Shown here: piece by piece, positions 1 to 11,100 of the stretch | How the letters are laid out: every line of letters starts with the position of its first letter | Position numbering within the stretch: position 1 is the first letter of the stretch | Assembly (NCBI RefSeq): GCF_964204865.1 | Contig: NC_135251.1 | Span: forward strand, 7,812,001 to 7,876,000 | Reading direction: 5' to 3' | Origin: Styela clava | Lineage: Eukaryota > Chordata > Ascidiacea > Stolidobranchia > Styelidae | DNA length: 64,000 bases | Program-made: the position numbers and the translations under genes | The notes under the pieces: generated by a model | Database searches by the model: none | What the model saw: only the letters and a program-made list of their open reading frames with translations | Told to the model about the DNA's origin: nothing

Positions 1-1
1 A

Positions 2-112
2 AGATGGACACCAGTTGAAAATGACATTACCATATTTTGTGTGAATATAGCACTTGTCAATAGAGTGGTACAAATAAATAAAGACAGAGGCACTGTACTG
101 ACATGCCTTAGT
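2..112 (+). other. Open segment related in inverted orientation to 63712-63812
   Basis: Frame beginning RWTPVEND and running to a TVLTC motif stays open to about base 167. A related minus-strand frame (SWTPVEND ... TALTC) lies at 63712-63812. The pair could be exons of a flanking gene caught in the same inverted duplication, or two copies of a dispersed repeat. I do not recognise the family. The segment probably begins left of the window. Confidence 0.35.
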
Positions 113-126
113 CTCATTTTTGGTTA

Positions 127-283
127 CTCCCGTAGTGTGTACCAGGTTAGGGTTAGGGCGTTATGCCATTAGTTTACTCCGATTTTTCCTATTTCAGTTC
201 TGTTACGAGTTCGGGGAATGTCTGTGTTAGCCAACTGAATATACTTCCATATTAGCGCACTCACTTCTGGACCGCCCATTTTT
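127..283 (+). mobile_element. Truncated MITE, CTCCCGTAG family (copy 1)
   Basis: Preceded by TA and starting CTCCCGTAGTGTGT, followed by the family's GGTTAGGGTTAGGG and GTTCTGTTACGAGTTCGGGG blocks and the TGTTAGCCAA block of the longer subfamily also seen at 7596-7797 and 59018-59220. The right inverted terminus is missing or decayed. The TTAGGG units are part of this element and are not telomeric. Confidence 0.6.
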
Positions 284-756
284 GTTATAAAACACCCTTA
301 TTTTTACTGTATTCCACAGATCGGTAATCAACCCGAGAATATGTGTATGTAAAATCCTGATTACAAACTCAATGTTACTATTTTTTTTTTTTGAGTAAAA
401 TTTCTTTTTATTTGGAGGTGGTTTACGATATGATTAAGCTACCTGCAGATTTTATACATTCTGAACAGAGTATGAAAATCCTGTCCTTCGCATTGGCTGT
501 TATTTATGTCATCCTAATATGAACGTTGTGCGCAGGAGGCCATTAAAATGGCAATTGGGACCATAAAACCATCCCTATATTTAATTAATAGTGAATGATA
601 AAATAGTAAAAATGTAGATTGTAATACTTCAAACATAATTGCTGACTATGAATAGCATGCAAATGGATGTTTTTAACATTCTACGCTAAACAAGGCCATT
701 TGACACAATATTTTATATGACAATGCTGTGACTTGTAAGTAACCCCGACATTAGAG

Positions 757-1045
757 CAGGGAGTGGGCAAAATACGGGCCGGATCCGGCCCACTGTAGTG
801 TTCACATAGCCCATTTGTGTCTGCTGAAATTAAGACTATAGCTTTTATGAATATAAAATTCTGATGAAAATAACATCACGATGACCCCGAATGTATTTTT
901 TATTATTATATAAACGTCAGCCTGGCTTATGTCAATGAACTGTTTTATTTCATAGTTTTACATGTTGGGTTTTTATGCCTCTGGCCCAGTAACCAGATCT
1001 ATTTTTTGTGAGTGGCCCACTCAGAAAAGTAATTGCTCACTCCTG
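757..1045. mobile_element. Non-autonomous hAT-like element
   Basis: Inverted ends CAGGGAGTGGGCAAAATACG and, on the right, a reverse match ending GCTCACTCCTG. Flanking 8-mers CATTAGAG and CCCTAGAG agree at 6 of 8 positions, as expected for an aged hAT 8-bp target duplication. No transposase is encoded. Confidence 0.65.
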
Positions 1046-1413
1046 CCCTAGAGAGTAATTAATTGATCAGTTAGCTGGTGGACAACCGGCACATTTTCGC
1101 ATTGGATTTTTGTCCATATTTCGTTTGCGTGTTTATAATTTGTATTCTCAATTTTATCTGTTACCTGTTGTACAAACTTTATAAGGCATTAATAATTGCC
1201 GAGTACTGAGATAAATTCGACTCGTGTTTGATAGAGCCATTCCCATAGGTGCACTGCATCAGAAGGCAGAAAGAACGCAGAGAATTTATGTATGTGCTCC
1301 GTCCTAAACGACACATCTACCTTTTTCAAAGCAGAGAAACCGTGACGGCCACATTGTTGCACATTTTTATTGCGAAATAAATTAATTTCAATCCTTCGTA
1401 GTTTGTCTAGATC
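1046..1413. other. No recognisable feature
   Basis: AT-rich DNA between two hAT-like elements. Short open frames here lack splice signals or recognisable motifs. Confidence 0.5.
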
Positions 1414-1540
1414 AGTGGTTCCCAAACTTTTTGAAAAAAATTCCATGACGGACCCTTGCAATTTTTTTAATGATTCCCGGCCTTGTGCACTAAAACAAAA
1501 CATTAAAAGATCACAACAAAAAATCAATGCGGCGTATAGT
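1414..1540. mobile_element. hAT-type terminal fragment
   Basis: Starts CAGTGGTTCCCAAACTTTTT, a typical hAT terminus. I could not find the opposite end, so this is called as a fragment with an arbitrary right limit. Confidence 0.4.
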
Positions 1541-4204
1541 GATTGAGCGAAAGAATATAAAGCGTAACTCTAATGACATGTGTGACATCCAGTCTGTTTC
1601 GATATTTGGTAAACGTGCAAAAGGGCAGCGTCAGCTACAGCTCTGCAGTTAGTAAACTTGTGGTGGCATGAATTGAACTCTCTCTGTGATATCACAGGCC
1701 CACGGCCAGGGATGGCCATTTCCGAATACTAAACTATTCCGAATACATTCTAAAATAATGTTTTCGAATCTGGAATTCCGAATACATTCTAAAATCGAAA
1801 ATAACACATTTTTGTTTTAGTTGATTAAAACCCAGTAAATTAGGAAATAAGCTTCAATAGAAATATCAGAATAAAGCCACAAACCAACAGTATATGTACA
1901 CAAAGTTTATAGCTATCGATAAAAAATAATAGCAACTTGTGACACAGTCAGTTCATTAAAATTATTCATTTGTACAAATGACCATATGAAAAGATAGCCA
2001 AGAAGTTGACTGACGCTTTTTATCAGTGGTACCATGATATTACGATAATAGTCAAGTCTATTGACAAAAATACTACATGTATTCAGATAATTGTGTATAT
2101 TTTCTGAGAGTAATAACATTTATTTGTAATACAGGCAACAACAATCAAAAATCCATTATACCTTTAAAAATTCTAATATTTAAGCCTAGAGTATTCTAAT
2201 ACCTACCAGTATATTTGTATATTAATTTTTGTGAAACATATTGTTATTATGTGTAACATATTGCTGTGTTTGGAATTAGAAATAAATTAGTAGAGAATAG
2301 ATGACCACCACTGCCAGCCGCGCGCCAGGATTTTCGAAATCGGAAATTTCCATTGCCGCCTGTAACGCGCTCGTTAAAAGAGCCGTCTTTTCAGCGTATA
2401 ATGATCATCCTGTTACGTAAAATATTCAATCCATGACAACTACGAGATTCTAAAATATCTTTATATATTAATTTAATGTGTCCAACGTAATAGTAAAAAC
2501 AATACTGTTCGGTCCACGGCGATCTGTGACCTAAAATTACGAGATAAACTGCCTGATGTATTTAATTTTAATACGTGTTTTTGCAATCTTGCCAACTCGT
2601 TATCGCCGTAAGAAAAATCTTAAATAATTATATAAAATCCTGTTAAGTGTAGAGTATAATTCATTTCATACAATGAATATACATATAAAGTTTAGCAGTA
2701 AATTAAAAATTCATATTCATCGCCTCGATTATGCCACCTGTTAAAAGAGTCGACTTTTACAACAAATAATATAACAACGAATATATATTTTTCTGTTGTG
2801 CAAAGTGATGAATTCGTGACCGACACGGGCATATTTAAAATGTCTTGCTTTATTAATTTAATTGTCTTCAATTTAACCTGCGGTTGCGTCGACAAAATAA
2901 AATCCTCACCAGTCTTATTATATACCATTGCAATCCGCGGTCATAAAAATAAAAACGCGAGGTGAACTGCCCGATTAAATATTGTTTTGATCCGTATTTT
3001 GCGAATTCGGCAAATATTTAGATATACTTGTTAACAGTGACTTCGCTCGATCGAAATGCTGCCACTCTGATTATTTTTAGATAAAACCGTTCGAAAAATC
3101 CATAAATATGCTGTAATATCTCAGAGTAAAATTTATTTCATCACAATAAAATTGATTGAATATACTTTAGATTAATTATATTATATACATCCTCACAACC
3201 CGGGAAAAAGTCGCGTTTCAAACTTTGTATCGTGTTAACACGAAAATATTCGACGGCAATTTGAGGTAATGAATAATCAGGCAAATCCCGCCCTCAATTA
3301 GTGACGATATGTTTCTAAACGCCGACCAAACATAATGTGTGCCAGAGGCCCACGAAATTTTGCAATTTTCACTGCCTAGAAATCGCTATAATCTTCCACA
3401 CAATCAGTCTTGATTAAGATTTAATCTGGACGGCCACAGATATCTTAATCAAACTACCGGCTCCGGCAATAGGTATGTTTTTTTTGTGGGGAGTACGACA
3501 TTCCTTCTAACCTCTGACGATAGAAGCGTTGTTCAGGATATACGGAAGTCCACAAGAGCTTCGTTTACTTGACTTTGTTTCATTATTTTTCATTTCATGT
3601 CTGCATATCGCCGTGCTAACTTTGGCGAGTAATGATTTTATATTGTCGTAAGTCGACGCAACCTCCGGTTACATTGAACATAATTAATCCAATAAACAAG
3701 GCATTTTGAAATGCCCGCACCGGTCAAGGATTGCGCAATTGTAGATTGTACTCATTGAGGTTACGCCGATCTTGGGATTTTTGTAATGGCGATATCTTGC
3801 TTAAAAATAATTGTGAGTGCTGAAAGAACAACTAAAATTTAACGAATCTCAAGATTGCCAAAATACGATTTCAATCTATTTATAGTTTGCAGTTTAGCAG
3901 TTTTTTTTTTATGTTATTTTAGAATAGTAATCGTATTTTTTCATTTTAGTAATCGTAATCGTATTCTCGACTCAAAGGCAGGTAGCGATAAACAAAATTA
4001 GATTATTACGACAAGACATTTTAAATGCTCGCATCGGACATGAATTGAATATTTTGCGCGACAGAAAACCAGTTATCCATTGAAAAAAAGTATTTTTAAC
4101 GAGTGGTCTAATCGCGAAGAATGTTGGCCGAGAATTTTCGGGAAATTCGGGAATCCAATTTTAAACCTCTTCACTTTTAAAAATCCTGGCTGATGCGTAT
4201 AGAT
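1541..4204. other. Intergenic, repeat debris, no gene seen
   Basis: AT-rich. Around 1706 a CAGGGATGGCCATTTCCGAA end is followed by internal ATTCCGAATACATTC repeats, and a diverged reverse end may sit near 2370, but flanking 8-mers do not match. Otherwise only short open frames without splice context. Confidence 0.45.
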
Positions 4205-4521
4205 CAGGGCTACTCAACTATTTTTACCGAAGGTCCGCATACAAAACTTCTAAATTATTTCGGTCCGGTGTTTCCAGATATTATATTTTGGCAATTCTTA
4301 AACGCGCACTTCCTCGACCGGCTAATGATTATTAGCTAATTAAGATTGTTTGTTATGGTGTTATAGTTCTTTTCATATATATTCGAAGCAATAAAAGTCA
4401 TTTTATAAAATGAAATTTTAAAAGTGAGGCTAATGATCCGAAATAAAGAATTAGGTGCGGTCCGAATCAAATACTCGAAAGGATCGGATTCGGACCGCGG
4501 TCCGCCAGTTGAGTAGCCCTG
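4205..4521. mobile_element. Non-autonomous hAT element with intact target duplication
   Basis: Ends CAGGGCTACTCAACT and AGTTGAGTAGCCCTG are inverted repeats. The 8-bp flanks GTATAGAT (4197-4204 and 4522-4529) are identical, the hallmark of hAT insertion. The interior has a CGGACCGCGGTCCG motif shared with 5041-5271 and 16548-16952. Length 317 bp, no coding capacity. Confidence 0.9.
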
Positions 4522-4601
4522 GTATAGATAATGTCCTAATTGAAATACCGCCTAGTTGCCATATTTCGGCGCTAATGTTCTTAAATTTTATTAATTAATG
4601 C

Positions 4602-4925
4602 TGTTATTACTTATCGATCTTAAGATCTTAAGATCGGTAAGTAAGTTGATAGGTATTTGTCTGATTGTTTGTTTGTCTGTTAGAAACACGCGATATCTCA
4701 CGAAGGCGAGGATGAATCCGCTCCAAATTGAATATGCATTCATCATATCTCGGATCAGAAGCCTATTGATTTTGGATGAATTATGTCGTATAATTAGCGA
4801 GTTATTTTTTAATAGGTGATGGGACACAAGGTGTCACTATGGAGTAAGAGCGCTGCTTTGGGATCCCCTAACTTTCGATCGATAAGTCTTCTGTCTCTGA
4901 CCGATATTCTCGTTGCTTCTTTGGA
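4602..4925. repeat. Dispersed repeat, short copy (related to 36989-37905)
   Basis: Begins near TACTTATCGATCTTAAGATC, passes through a GTTTGTTTGTCTGTTAG stretch and ACGCGATATCTCACGAAG, and ends near CTTTCGATCGATAAGTCTTC. The second copy carries the same start, middle and end blocks with about 600 bp of additional interior. Small open frames inside match on neither copy and are not genes. Confidence 0.65.
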
Positions 4926-5040
4926 CAGTTACAAAATTAACCAAGTCAATGTTTTGAAAGGTAATCGAATATCTCGCGGTCCCCCAATGTTTTTTTCAAG
5001 GAGCCCTGGGGCTCCGCACGGATCTCTTTGACGACCTATG

Positions 5041-5271
5041 CAGGGCTACTAATCTAAACAATTCGGACCTTCCGAGTATTCGAATCGGACCGCACCTCAC
5101 TATTTATTTTGGATCATTAGCATAATTTCCTCATATTTGCCCTTGACTATATGAAAAGAACTGTAACGCCGAGGAGGTGCGCGTTTCAAGGATGTCGAAG
5201 TAAAATTTCTAGAAAAACCGGAGTTTTGAAGTTTGCTCTACAGATCTTTGGTACAAATATTTGAGAAGCCC
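5041..5271. mobile_element. Degraded hAT-like element
   Basis: Starts CAGGGCTACT and shares the TCGAATCGGACCGCACCTCA block with the elements at 4205 and 16548. The right end TTTGAGAAGCCC is a decayed version of TTGAGTAGCCCTG. No clear target duplication remains. Confidence 0.5.
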
Positions 5272-5389
5272 AGTGCTAGAGGCTTGTTGGAGTCCGCCGC
5301 CGCAAGTTGGTTCATGTAACCGCTTGCCGGTGACGGCTTTCTCCACCACACAGCCGTTCATCAGAAAACGAAATAAAGGGCTAACTAAT

Positions 5390-5495
5390 CCCATACCCGA
5401 AATAGACTGGTGGTCGGACGAGAGGCCATGGTTTTGATTAAGCCGTTTTATCGTCTTTCCCTTATCCTAAGATAAATATATCAATCCTATCCTAT
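5390..5495. repeat. SINE-like repeat
   Basis: Shares CGAGAGGCC, GGTTAAGCCGT-like and TATCGTCTTTCCC blocks and an ATAAATAT-plus-ATCCTA tail with 48433-48540. Two copies of the same short sequence with a simple tail suggest a SINE; no clear RNA polymerase III boxes were seen. Confidence 0.4.
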
Positions 5496-6855
5496 TGGAA
5501 TGTAACGGAATACACAAATTTCGATTGCCCATGGCTGAAAATTGCGCTGGAGTGTACCGCTGTAAAAAGTTGGATATGCAAGAACGGCAATGTACAAATT
5601 TTAAAATGTGTGGTAAACTGGTAAACTTCTCGATTCGACCATGGAAAACCACGCCACCGTCTTACAGATACCTCCCATGGTCGCGAAGTGTACAACAGTG
5701 CTTAAAGTACACTTTTCGTGTACAATAGTACTTTCTGATTGCCGGGTTGCGGATGACCACTGGTAGTAGACCAATATGTTTATTCTTAAGTAAAAGATCT
5801 TATTCTGAAAAGTTCAGCATAAAAATTTCGTTTGAGAAGCGCAGTGTTTGGATGCTGACGGCATAATACGACTCAACACTCAAGATATTTGTGAAATAAA
5901 TTGAGTGACGCCATATTTCACTGATTATATATATTTAAGGGCTTATAGCAAATTACTAAACCAATCTAATTGAAAACTCTGGTTTGAATTCCATTAAGGA
6001 ATTTTTTTTGTTGAGTTGAACACCTAGTATATTATTTTCATGCTATTTTGAGTTCATTCTAAGAATTTGAGTTTAACTCCCAAAACATTTTATTATTATT
6101 ATTCCTTACTAAAACTGAATGATCCTTTATCATTTGATTTATCTGAATACCTCGAAAACCCACCAACAACTTTTATGATATAATAAGGTTATGCCCAATC
6201 TAAGACACTGACACTTTTGTCTCATAATGCAAAACCTTACAATGTATTAACGTATACATTTAATTAATATGTCTTTTTTATTAAGTTCTCATTAACAATC
6301 AGAGAAAAAACATTTGACTCAAAAAAACAACAAACTTTATGTACAATAAAATCGATCAAAAAACTTAATTCTATACAGAAAATACGTATTGAAATCAAAT
6401 ATGAGAATATTGTTTGTTAAGCATAAGGCATGCTTGAATGTCCATATATACATACGACAGAATTCTCGGAAAAAATGATGAAAGCTACCCCACAAGCGCA
6501 TAAGCATATATATTCACTTCACTAAAGTGAGGAGGTTTAAAATTGGATTCCCAAATTGAGATAAATAATAATCGCTTTTATGTTTGCTAACCATGGCGAC
6601 CAACTTGCTTATGTCGAAGATTGCTTCCAATGCCTAATAAAACCTGCTCGTGTACTCCTTTTATTCAATATTCTTTGTTTATTGTTATAAGCAATCAGGA
6701 AACAATATTCACTGACATCATGAAACTTTATACTTATCAATCAAAATATATTTATATATATTATCTCCCCTGGGATTATATGTAAATCCTATTCTATATA
6801 GTATACGAAAGCTAAGCATCGTAACATATTTTTCAAAAACGAATTATTAAAGGTA

Positions 6856-7090
6856 CTCCCGTAGTATGTGAATATGTAAACCAGGATGGCGGACACCGGA
6901 ACGTAGTATGTGTACCAGGTTAGGATTAGGCCATAATTATAGGTGCAAATACTACGGGAGTCACTCGGCTAGTCCCCGAACTCGTAATAGAACTAAAATG
7001 GAAGAATTTGGAATAAAATTATGGCCTAACCCCAACCTGGTACACGTACTATGTCCGTGTCCGCCAACTTGGTTCACCTACTACGGGAGT
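6856..7090. mobile_element. MITE, CTCCCGTAG family (copy 2)
   Basis: Complete element with inverted termini CTCCCGTAGTATGTG and CTACTACGGGAG, flanked by TA on both sides as in Tc1/mariner-type insertion. The terminal arms extend about 75 bp and include a CAGGATGGCGGACACC block. Not coding. Confidence 0.8.
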
Positions 7091-7279
7091 ACATTATCAA
7101 ATAAGATACATATCATATACATTATCATTAAGATACACTCTACAAAAGGAACGTTGTTACATTATAGCCCATGTTTATTCCCGTATTACAGTTATGGGTT
7201 TTAAAATATGGTTTTCAAAAATGGATATTTGACTTGTATAATTCATGAAATAAACCAATTAATAGTTACAAGAGAAAAT

Positions 7280-7460
7280 GGCGATGGCCTAGCGATTAAA
7301 ATGTAGACCCAAGTTGTTAGCGTCGCGGATTACACATCTCGGGTTCAAATATAAGAACACCCAGGTCGCAATAAAAGTTTGGTAGGCAATTACACACGGG
7401 AAGAAATATTCCAAGTATAAATATATGCCAGTAACCTATGACCGATCTAAGCACGAGAAT
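7280..7460. repeat. tRNA-derived SINE-like repeat in left flank
   Basis: TGGCCTAGCGATT resembles a tRNA A box and GGGTTCAAAT (7341-7350) a B box about 50 bases later. The diverged counterpart (TGTAATCTGCGATGCTAAC, then ATCCATCGCC) lies near 59635-59690 in the right arm, so insertion predates the duplication. Confidence 0.45.
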
Positions 7461-7595
7461 TACATTGACAGAACGGTATTCACAGCTGAGTGTGGAGACA
7501 TGCGGATGAATGCATTCCCGGCGTTATAAGTAACGTCGACAGGCATGAGATGAAGACAGATATATTTAATTTTCATCTTAGTGAAATTGGCGTTT

Positions 7596-7797
7596 CAGAA
7601 GTGTGTGTACCAATATGGAGGTAACTAATTTGGTTCGCCTACTTTACATCAAGTTGTGCAAAGGGACTGAAACTTATGGGCAGGGGATATATTCATTTGG
7701 CTAACACAGACAGTCCACGAACTCGTAATAGAACTAAAATAGAGAAACTCGTAATAAAATTATTTTCATCCCTAACCTGGTACACGCACTACGGGAG
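7596..7797. mobile_element. MITE, CTCCCGTAG family, long subfamily (copy 3)
   Basis: Right end CACTACGGGAG at 7797; left end diverged. The interior (CCATAT block, AGGGGATATATTCATTTGGC) matches the element at 59018-59220 at the same place just downstream of the opposite gene, so this insertion predates the inverted duplication. Confidence 0.65.
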
Positions 7798-7853
7798 TTG
7801 ATTGAAACATTCGTGAAAATAATAACGCTCAAATCAGAATTGTTCTGAAACTC

Positions 7854-7859
7854 TTTATT
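7854..7859 (-). terminator. Poly(A) signal AATAAA of left gene
   Basis: AATAAA on the minus strand about 110 bases past the stop codon. The same ATAAAGAGTTTC context occurs at 58957-58962 downstream of the right gene, so the signal is conserved between copies. Confidence 0.65.
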
Positions 7860-7968
7860 TATAGATCTTCGAGTTCGATTTCTGGTCTTGGGGTTTACGC
7901 CCAATTATGGGTCATAGATGATTGATATCGAGAATCGAAATTTGGCAGAATCTCAGAATATACAATTC

Positions 7969-8108
7969 TTAGTCAATCAACTTTACGTAATTTGCAGGAA
8001 TTAAGCCTCGTTGCCCGTTGCAGGTTCCCAACCACCAATCTTTTTTTTCTGTATATTCAATATCTGTGATAATGTCTCCTGTCCGAATGCTTATTTCGAC
8101 ATCTTCGT
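7969..8108 (-). CDS. Left gene, last exon: second half of SH3 and stop
   Basis: Acceptor TTTACTGTTAG, then [17 protein letters not shown] ... [20 protein letters not shown] and TAA. It has the SH3 hallmarks: acidic RT loop, WW pair, [11 protein letters not shown]. The closest class I recognise is the C-terminal SH3 of cortactin/HS1 and drebrin-like proteins. The KLID end gives the C-terminus. The entry phase (split codon after one base) matches either upstream half-SH3 cassette. Confidence 0.88.
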
Positions 8109-11100
8109 CTAACAGTAAATAAAAAAACGGATAGAACTGCTGCTGTGTACAGTTTGTTGACAATATAGTGTGATAATAAGAATATGATTGCTTGTTAATA
8201 ATAAGTTTACTTGAGATAGCTTTCATTTTAACATAACATGTATAGATCGTTACTGGCCGCGACTGACGCAATACAAACACGGGCTGTAATATATGTAGCC
8301 TAAATTGTAAAAGATAAGTAACAAACCTTAGTGAAAATAGTACAGTGTATCTAGTTCGAAAAAAAGTAAAATATTTTTAACATTAAAAAATGTTATCTTA
8401 GACTCTTAGAGTGATAAGTCGTCAATTGCGTTAACGACATTAGAGGAATTCATATTCAAATCAAAGGGAATATCGTCGTTGCGAAATCTATAGGCTTCAA
8501 TTACCGTAGTGCCAGAGATCATTAGAAAATTTTAAAATACATTTTTAAAAATAGATTTTGAACACAAGCAGGTCATTTCAAGTCAGAATTAATTGAAAAT
8601 ATTGTATTACAAATTTAGGTGCTCCCGAAGTATGCGAACCAAGATGGCGGACATCGGAACGTAACATGGGTAACAGGTTAGGGTTAGGCGATAATTTCTT
8701 TCCAATTTTCCTTATTTTAGTCCTATTATCAGCTCGAAGCTTAGCCAAGAGCCTCCCGTAGTATTTATACCTAAAATTATGGCCTAACCCTAACCTAGTA
8801 CACATATTACATTCCGATGTCCGCCATCTTGGTTCGCATACTTCGGGAGCCCCCAAATTTATTTATTACAAGCCCTTTTTTATAGCAGATGTTTTTTTTA
8901 TGTTTTTATCAGTAATTTTTCGATAATAGTGGGGAGATTTCAACAAGCAACCCTATGAGCAACCCTCACCTTTGACCACGTCAAAAAGTGCCACTGCTTT
9001 CTTTTTTGTGGCTGGAGTAGCCTTTTGTTCATCCAATGAACCTATAATAGAATATTTACATATGCGGTCATCGATATTACTTAAAATTGTTCAAGTAACA
9101 GTAGGTAAAGCAGGAGTTACATTATCGCTGTCTGTGTGATGTGGAAGTCTATCTTAAACTGCAAATTTGGGAACTTCCAGCACTGTGTCATTTATATATG
9201 CTCAGCCCAAATACTGGTTTTACTGCTGAATTTGAGTTTCATTCTAACCCATACGTTGAAGTGAATGTCTTTTATGATGTACGGTGTGTACGTTACAAAC
9301 GAATCGCCGGGGTCTTTTATAGTGGTATTACTTTGTCCTGGCTTTATTAATTGTAGCGAGATATACTTTCGCTTACAAATGTTGCAAAAGTTTTGTGCTT
9401 AGCAATATGCAAACAAAATGTAGTAGGTTTAACTTACTTTTAAAGTTGGAAAATGCTTGTATGGTCTTCTGAAAATATGATTTCTTTTCTTCAGCAATTG
9501 ATCCTGTATACATCGAATATAGAGATTCTTAAGAGTGACATATTAGTCTATTAATGTCAATTTATTAATTAATTATCTATCTGAAGTCAATATAAAGCAA
9601 TCTATTTGGACTGATTTTAGGGAGTGAAAAACGATCTAGTTAAACTGGACTGCAGACTGAGTAGAGTGAAACAGTAACAAATTCGAAGGTTTGACATTTT
9701 GAAGCTTAAATAAATTTGAAAATTATGATAAATGTATTAAAATGCTTGTTCCGAGAGTTATGCTTACATTCAGAGAATTAATTATGGTAGGAAATTAAAA
9801 TATTATTGTAGCTGACCTGTCGCTTCTACGCTGATGCTGACCCCCTCGTTGTCGCTAATGTGTCGAGATTCGTCGTTGAAGTCATATTGTTTCAGAAAAT
9901 CCTATAATATATGGCCGAACAATAAAATTCGGTTTATGATTCATTAGTATTGTTCTTAGCCCGTTATGCAAAACCCGTATTTATTAAATTTTGACATCAT
10001 GAATTTATCTTAATTTTTTTTATTGCAAGCTATCGTAAATAATTTGTGCACTTTGTGGATTAAGCAGCTTAAAAGCTTTGCCCACCTGATGTTAAAGATT
10101 AGGAACTCATATCCTATATTCAGGTATTTGTATGATGTCGTTCCTACTTGCCCACCAGACAGCCATGAGTTATATTAATTTTTTAAACTTTTCGTTTTAT
10201 AAAAATAATATCGCTCTGTGAACAGCCTTTCAAATACGCCACAAACCGAATCAAAAAATTGTCAGGATTCTCAACACTTCCATAAGCACACACTGAAGTC
10301 ATTATGATATTGTTAGAGTGTTTTGCGAAAGAATCGTGACTAATGGAGGTGAGGGGAATGAGTGAATAAAGCGACTATCATTAAAATCGGTTCATAAAAA
10401 TATTGGAGCGTATTTACTTATTAATATGTTTTTCGCCATCAACCGGGCCGGTATCAGCAGATGTGAGAGCCACTATTTTTATGATGGCTGGTTGGCCTCC
10501 TAGTAAAACGTGTCATGAATATGGGGACGTTTGACGTATAACTTCATGTCATGAGTTTAGATTGAAACCGCGACTTTTCTCTGTTCGTTATGTGTACCTC
10601 AAGATATTCGAACGCTGGCCTCTTTGCAGGATCGTTGTCCCAGCACTTAAGCATGACTTCGTAAAGTTGTTCTGGACATGAAGCTGGGCGTGGCATTCGA
10701 TACCCTTCCACCAGCTTTTTTATAACTTCTTTGTTCAATATTCCTAAATGAAGTATAATTGTTGTTTTTTGAACAATTAGATTATATAGAAATATAGGGA
10801 CCGAATTAAGATAACGTCGAATGTCCGACATTTTGGTTTGGAAATCATGACTTATCCTTGCAAGCGATGTTTGATTAATCAAACATCTCAGTCTGTGAGA
10901 AATTATGAGCAAGATTGCATTGAAAATTTGTATCACACAGCAGTCCGGATGTTTTTCCTCATACAATAGTTAGCGGAAAAAGTATTATTTAAATACAGAA
11001 AATGTGATTTCGCAATACGGTCCTACTTTTGTTGGCGATATTTTGCGCGAAACCAAATAGGTCGAAAATAAAGTCCTCGTCAAAAACGAAGTTTGATAGA

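Larger units (their letters stand above)
5760..7590. repeat. Left inverted arm, 3' flank of left gene
   Basis: The reverse complement aligns with 59220-61010. Landmarks are the AAACACTGCGCTT segment (about 5850 and 60825), AATATGGCGTCAC (about 5910 and 60716), TGGGCATAA next to GGTTTTG (about 6190 and 60370-60410) and TTGTACATAAAGTTTG (about 6340 and 60260). No gene is seen here. It marks the outer limit of the visible inverted duplication. Confidence 0.8.

Noticed and set aside
127..165. TTAGGG units resembling telomeric repeat
   Set aside because: Only two units, and they recur inside every copy of the CTCCCGTAG MITE family.
1706..2370. Possible hAT element from CAGGGATGGCC to GGCGGCAATGG-type end
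   Set aside because: Inverted ends only partly agree and flanking 8-mers do not match.
9141..9350. MEVYL-type frame antisense to the left SH3 region, with a similar start at 58111 in the right arm
   Set aside because: Both begin alike, but the reading frames diverge after a few residues, which is expected of conserved intron DNA and not of a protein.
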